From contig JAGWAQ010000060.1 of assembly GCA_021296375.1 (NCBI GenBank), forward strand, positions 1 through 8,691: 8,691 nt of DNA. Reading direction: 5' to 3'. Source of the stretch: Alphaproteobacteria bacterium (GTDB lineage Bacteria > Pseudomonadota > Alphaproteobacteria > Puniceispirillales > UBA1172). Positions 6,696-8,691 of this stretch are shown here, in pieces. Position 1 is the first letter of the stretch; every line of letters begins with the position of its first letter. Under the pieces are notes generated by a model, which did not search any database, was not told the origin of the DNA, and worked only from the letters and a program-made list of their open reading frames with translations. Both the position numbers and the translations under genes were made by a program.

Positions 6696-8242
6696 CAGGC
6701 GATATCCTGTTGTTCAGCAAGGCCGAGTTTTTCAGCCAGACCAATGCGCTGGAGTTTACCGGTGGCGCCTTTCGGAATTTCGTCGATGAACTTGATCACC
6801 CGAGGGACTTTGAAATCAGCCAGTTTGGCGGAAGCAAATTCTTTCAATTCGGCTTCTGTTGCCACCGCGCCATCTTCCAGCACGATCACCGCCGCGACCT
6901 CTTCGCCAAGCTTCGGGTGCGGCAGGGCAAAGGTGACAATTTGCGCGACGGCAGGATGGGCCTGCAGCACATCATCGACTTCACGGGGGGAGATTTTCTC
7001 ACCCCCGCGGTTGATGATCTCTTTCAGCCGTCCCGAGATGCGGAGATAGCCCTCGTCATCCAGATAGCCTTGATCGCCGGTGCGGAACCAATCGCCATGG
7101 AAGGCTTCGGCATTGGCGTCGGGGTTGTTTTCATAACCGCTGAAGACATTGCCGCCACGAATACAAATCTCGCCAATCCCGTTGGTGGGCTGAACCTCAC
7201 CCTCCGCTGACATGATGCAGATGTCCGGTCCGGCGGCGATGCCGACAGAGCCGGGCTTGCGGGTTTTTGGCGGCAGGGGGTTTGAGGCCATCTGGTGGGC
7301 GGCTTCCGTCATGCCATAAGCCTCGATCACGGCGCATCCAAAAGTCGCCTCAACATCTTCCATTACCGGCACAGGCAGGGACGACGACGACGAGCGGATG
7401 AACCGCAGCTTCATCTGGTCCAGAATATCCGCATTGCGTTTGGCGCGGCTGACGATCGCCTGATGCATGGTGGGCACAGCGGTGTACCAGCTTGGCTTGG
7501 CTTCATCAAACCACTGGAAAATTTTAAGCGCGTTGAACCCCGGGGTGAACATGACCTCAGCCCCCGCCGCCATCGACGACAGCAATGACGCAATCAGGCC
7601 ATGAATATGGAACATCGGCATGATGTTAAGCCCTCGGTCATCCGGCGGCAGGGAAAGGGTCGTGCTGATATTGAGGGCCGATGCCGTGACATTGGCGTTC
7701 GACAGCGGCACCACTTTCGGGCGTGAGGTCGTGCCAGATGTATGCAAGACCAGCGCTTCATCTTCAGGTTGTGATGCCCCGGGCAAGGCGGCGTCGGCGG
7801 CTGATGCTGCGCTGACATCAAGGCTGAATTGCCCCGCCACATCAGCGGGGGTCAGCACCAGCACGGGAATGCCGCGGTCGTTGGCGACTTTGACCGCCGG
7901 AGTGTCATCCTCGGCCATGACAATGACCGCTTTTGCCCCGAGATCAGACATGTAAAAATCAAATTCATCGGCGCGATAAGCCGGGTTTAACGGCGCCGCC
8001 GAAGCCCCCGCCGCCACCGCCAGAAACGCCGCCGCCATTTCAGCGCCATTGGGCAGAACAATCGCAACACGATCACCACGGCCAATACCGATGCTGTTGA
8101 GCTGGCTGATGGTGCTGGTCATGAGTTCGGCCAGCGCAGCAAATGTCATGGCCGGCTTTGACGGGTTATTATCGTCTGTGACCGCGGAGATGGCGCGGCG
8201 ATCAGGTGAAATAGCGGCGATAAGTTGGTGAACTGTCGACAT
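6695..8242 (-). CDS. Acyl-CoA synthetase, probable oxalate-CoA ligase (Pcs60/AAE3 type)
   Basis: This 515-residue ANL-superfamily adenylating enzyme is complete. The P-loop LHTSGTTSRPKVV is at 166-178, FHIHGL at 211-216, the acyl-site strand RSSSSSLP at 283-290, YGMTEAAHQM at 309-318, TGD at 388-390, the hinge GRLKEIINRGGEKISP at 404-419, and the catalytic lysine K496 in GATGKLQR. The run MTEAAHQMASNPLPP followed by RKPGSVG, and the histidines H212/H214 and H316, are typical of yeast Pcs60 and plant AAE3, which activate oxalate to oxalyl-CoA using ATP. Medium-chain or other small-acid CoA ligases are the alternative. It is the first gene of the leftward operon, and the following PanE-like gene could consume oxalyl-CoA. 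ATG 8242 has AAAAGGG 10 nt upstream. A direct repeat starting at 8259 overlaps this leader. Confidence 0.88.
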   Translation of the reverse strand: MSTVHQLIAAISPDRRAISAVTDDNNPSKPAMTFAALAELMTSTISQLNSIGIGRGDRVAIVLPNGAEMAAAFLAVAAGASAAPLNPAYRADEFDFYMSDLGAKAVIVMAEDDTPAVKVANDRGIPVLVLTPADVAGQFSLDVSAASAADAALPGASQPEDEALVLHTSGTTSRPKVVPLSNANVTASALNISTTLSLPPDDRGLNIMPMFHIHGLIASLLSSMAAGAEVMFTPGFNALKIFQWFDEAKPSWYTAVPTMHQAIVSRAKRNADILDQMKLRFIRSSSSSLPVPVMEDVEATFGCAVIEAYGMTEAAHQMASNPLPPKTRKPGSVGIAAGPDICIMSAEGEVQPTNGIGEICIRGGNVFSGYENNPDANAEAFHGDWFRTGDQGYLDDEGYLRISGRLKEIINRGGEKISPREVDDVLQAHPAVAQIVTFALPHPKLGEEVAAVIVLEDGAVATEAELKEFASAKLADFKVPRVIKFIDEIPKGATGKLQRIGLAEKLGLAEQQDIA

Positions 8243-8258
8243 GAAATCTCGGCCCTTT

Positions 8259-8288
8259 TGAAAAGTTATCGGAATGAAAAGTTATCGG
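8259..8288. repeat. 14-bp direct repeat (16-bp period) upstream of the ligase operon
   Basis: TGAAAAGTTATCGG is present at 8259-8272 and again at 8275-8288, separated by AA. It lies 17-46 nt before the ligase start codon (- strand reading CCGATAACTTTTCA twice), where a bound regulator would block initiation. It could be a pair of operator sites or simply a 16-bp tandem duplication with two changed bases. Confidence 0.85.
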
Positions 8289-8293
8289 TCCCC

Positions 8294-8311
8294 GTCATTC
8301 GCGGAAATGAC
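8294..8311. promoter_or_regulatory. Candidate operator palindrome GTCATT-N6-AATGAC
   Basis: It is a perfect 6-bp inverted repeat with a 6-bp spacer, 5 nt beyond the direct repeat and about 52 nt before the ligase start. Size and place suit a dimeric regulator site. No regulator gene is adjacent, and chance cannot be excluded for 6-bp arms. Confidence 0.35.
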
Positions 8312-8370
8312 ATGATTGCTGAAACACACTAATGAAGAATATATACCGATGCCGACAATTAAAAACGCAC

Positions 8371-8390
8371 CGATAAAAATATTTATATCG
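8371..8390. promoter_or_regulatory. 20-bp near-perfect AT-rich palindrome, candidate operator
   Basis: CGATAAAAATATTTATATCG pairs with itself at 9 of 10 positions. It sits mid-way in the divergent region, where one dimer or tetramer could control both directions. One flank contains the CCGATAA element that recurs in the repeat upstream of the ligase. Confidence 0.45.
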
Positions 8391-8429
8391 TGATTATCAG
8401 GATAAAAAAAGAACAGAAAAGAGAAGGTC

Positions 8430-8463
8430 GCGAGGCAAGAAAGGGGGATGATCCTTGCCTCGC
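8430..8463 (-). terminator. Strong hairpin, terminator-like on the - strand
   Basis: GCGAGGCAAG (8430-8439) and CTTGCCTCGC (8454-8463) form a perfect 10-bp stem with a 14-nt loop. On the - strand the stem is followed by GACC and then a T-rich tract (TTCTCTTTTC, later seven T), as in an intrinsic terminator with a short gap. On the + strand there is no T-tract, so there it would be a leader hairpin in the dehydrogenase transcript. With no gene recognised to its right on the - strand, what it would terminate is unclear: antisense transcription from the dehydrogenase region or a small RNA. Confidence 0.5.
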
Positions 8464-8562
8464 AAAACCCGAATTAAATCAAACCATGATAAATTCAACC
8501 GCTTGATCGGGCGAAATTGCACTTTTTGTAAAAATCCTGCACAAACACAAGGTGATGTTATT

Positions 8563-8568
8563 GAAAGG
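8563..8568 (+). promoter_or_regulatory. Ribosome binding site of the dehydrogenase gene
   Basis: GAAAGG lies 8 nt before the ATG at 8577. It supports that start even though it adds about 20 residues ahead of the usual family N-terminus. Confidence 0.6.
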
Positions 8569-8576
8569 CTTTGATC

Positions 8577-8691
8577 ATGACTGCTGGAAATGAACCTGCC
8601 CGTAAGGAACCTCCCATAAATGAACCTGCCCGTATCGGGTGCATCGGCTTGGGGGTGATGGGGCGGCCCATCGCGACGCTTCTGCAGAACG
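8577..8691 (+). CDS. 3-hydroxyisobutyrate / tartronate-semialdehyde dehydrogenase family protein, 3'-truncated by window edge
   Basis: Only the first 38 residues are in the window. After a 19-residue leader they read IGCIGLGVMGRPIATLLQN, the Rossmann GxGxMG motif with the strand before it and helix after it that open 3-hydroxyisobutyrate dehydrogenases and tartronate-semialdehyde (2-hydroxy-3-oxopropionate) reductases. These NAD(P)-dependent cytoplasmic enzymes interconvert beta-hydroxyacids and semialdehydes. Family proteins usually begin right at the IGxIGLGxMG strand; here the leader is MTAG plus three pentapeptide units NEPAR-KEPPI-NEPAR built from 15-nt repeats. Divergent placement from the oxalate-type operon makes tartronate-semialdehyde reductase (glyoxylate to glycerate route) attractive, but the substrate-specific region lies outside the window. 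Confidence 0.82.
   Translation, partial: MTAGNEPARKEPPINEPARIGCIGLGVMGRPIATLLQN
8589..8633 (+). repeat. Three 15-nt in-frame tandem repeats in the dehydrogenase N-terminal leader
   Basis: Units at 8589-8603, 8604-8618 and 8619-8633 encode NEPAR, KEPPI and NEPAR. The first and third are identical; the middle one matches them at 10 of 15 bases. The identical stretch including flanks is 17 bp (8588-8604 and 8618-8634). Confidence 0.9.

Larger units (their letters stand above)
8243..8576. other. AT-rich divergent intergenic region between the ligase operon and the dehydrogenase gene
   Basis: These 334 nt must hold the promoters of both the leftward operon and the rightward gene. They are much richer in A+T than the flanking genes. 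Contents seen, left to right: the AAAAGGG ribosome site of the ligase (- strand, 8253-8259), a 14-bp direct repeat, an 18-bp palindrome, a possible leftward -10 box (TATATT on the - strand, about 8338-8343, no convincing -35), a 20-bp near-palindrome, a 10-bp-stem hairpin, and the GAAAGG site of the dehydrogenase. The 7-mer CCGATAA/TTATCGG occurs three times (8266-8272, 8282-8288, 8370-8376). Only ORFs of 14 codons or fewer were noticed, with no sign of coding. No tRNA or known riboswitch is recognised. Confidence 0.75.

Noticed and set aside
6680..7210. + strand open frames opposite the ligase and reductase
   Set aside because: They mirror conserved adenylation-domain codons and show no independent evidence of coding.
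7381..7392. (ACG)4 run encoding serines in the ligase
   Set aside because: The serine-rich strand is a conserved part of the Pcs60/AAE3 acyl site, so the triplet run is codon choice rather than an expansion.
8332..8393. Two 14-codon open frames in the divergent intergenic region
   Set aside because: They are too short, lack ribosome sites and sit in AT-rich DNA where such frames arise by chance.

Overview
The window (about 60% G+C, tightly packed genes, ATGA and TGATG stop/start overlaps) looks like a chromosomal stretch of a heterotrophic proteobacterium, most likely an alphaproteobacterium. That placement is inferred from protein style and base composition. I see no RNA gene, transposase, integrase, plasmid function or CRISPR array.

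Left half, + strand (1-4068). The 3' part of a class I (iron-sulfur) hydro-lyase alpha subunit is joined by a 4-nt overlap to its beta subunit (fumarase/tartrate dehydratase type). A LysR-type regulator follows 2 nt later. After an 84-nt gap holding a small palindrome come a fold-type II PLP ammonia-lyase resembling diaminopropionate ammonia-lyase and, by another 4-nt overlap, a glutathione-S-transferase-like protein. This looks like a regulated catabolic set for a hydroxy- or amino-acid substrate that cannot be named from sequence.

Middle and right, - strand (8242 down to 4087). One operon is read right to left: an acyl-CoA synthetase of the oxalate-CoA ligase (Pcs60/AAE3) type, a PanE/ApbA-type reductase that overlaps it by 1 nt, and 24 nt later a thiamine-diphosphate (ThDP) enzyme. 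PanE-like proteins include the oxalyl-CoA reductase PanE2 of Methylobacterium extorquens, and ThDP enzymes include oxalyl-CoA decarboxylase. The operon therefore reads well as an oxalate activation and assimilation module. The ThDP gene has a one-base frameshift in a run of five G (4311-4315). The proper C-terminal 74 residues lie in the next frame and end at 4087.

Right edge (8243-8691). A 334-nt AT-rich divergent intergenic region holds a 14-bp direct repeat, two palindromes and a strong 10-bp-stem hairpin. It is followed by the start of a + strand 3-hydroxyisobutyrate / tartronate-semialdehyde dehydrogenase family gene. Such a reductase would complete a route oxalate -> oxalyl-CoA -> glyoxylate -> tartronate semialdehyde -> glycerate, although the glyoxylate-condensing step is not convincingly present here.

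Three separate short tandem duplications occur: 16 bp at the convergent gene ends, 16-bp period upstream of the ligase, and 15-bp period in the N-terminus of the last gene. Together with the G-run frameshift they suggest a slippage-prone genome or assembly.
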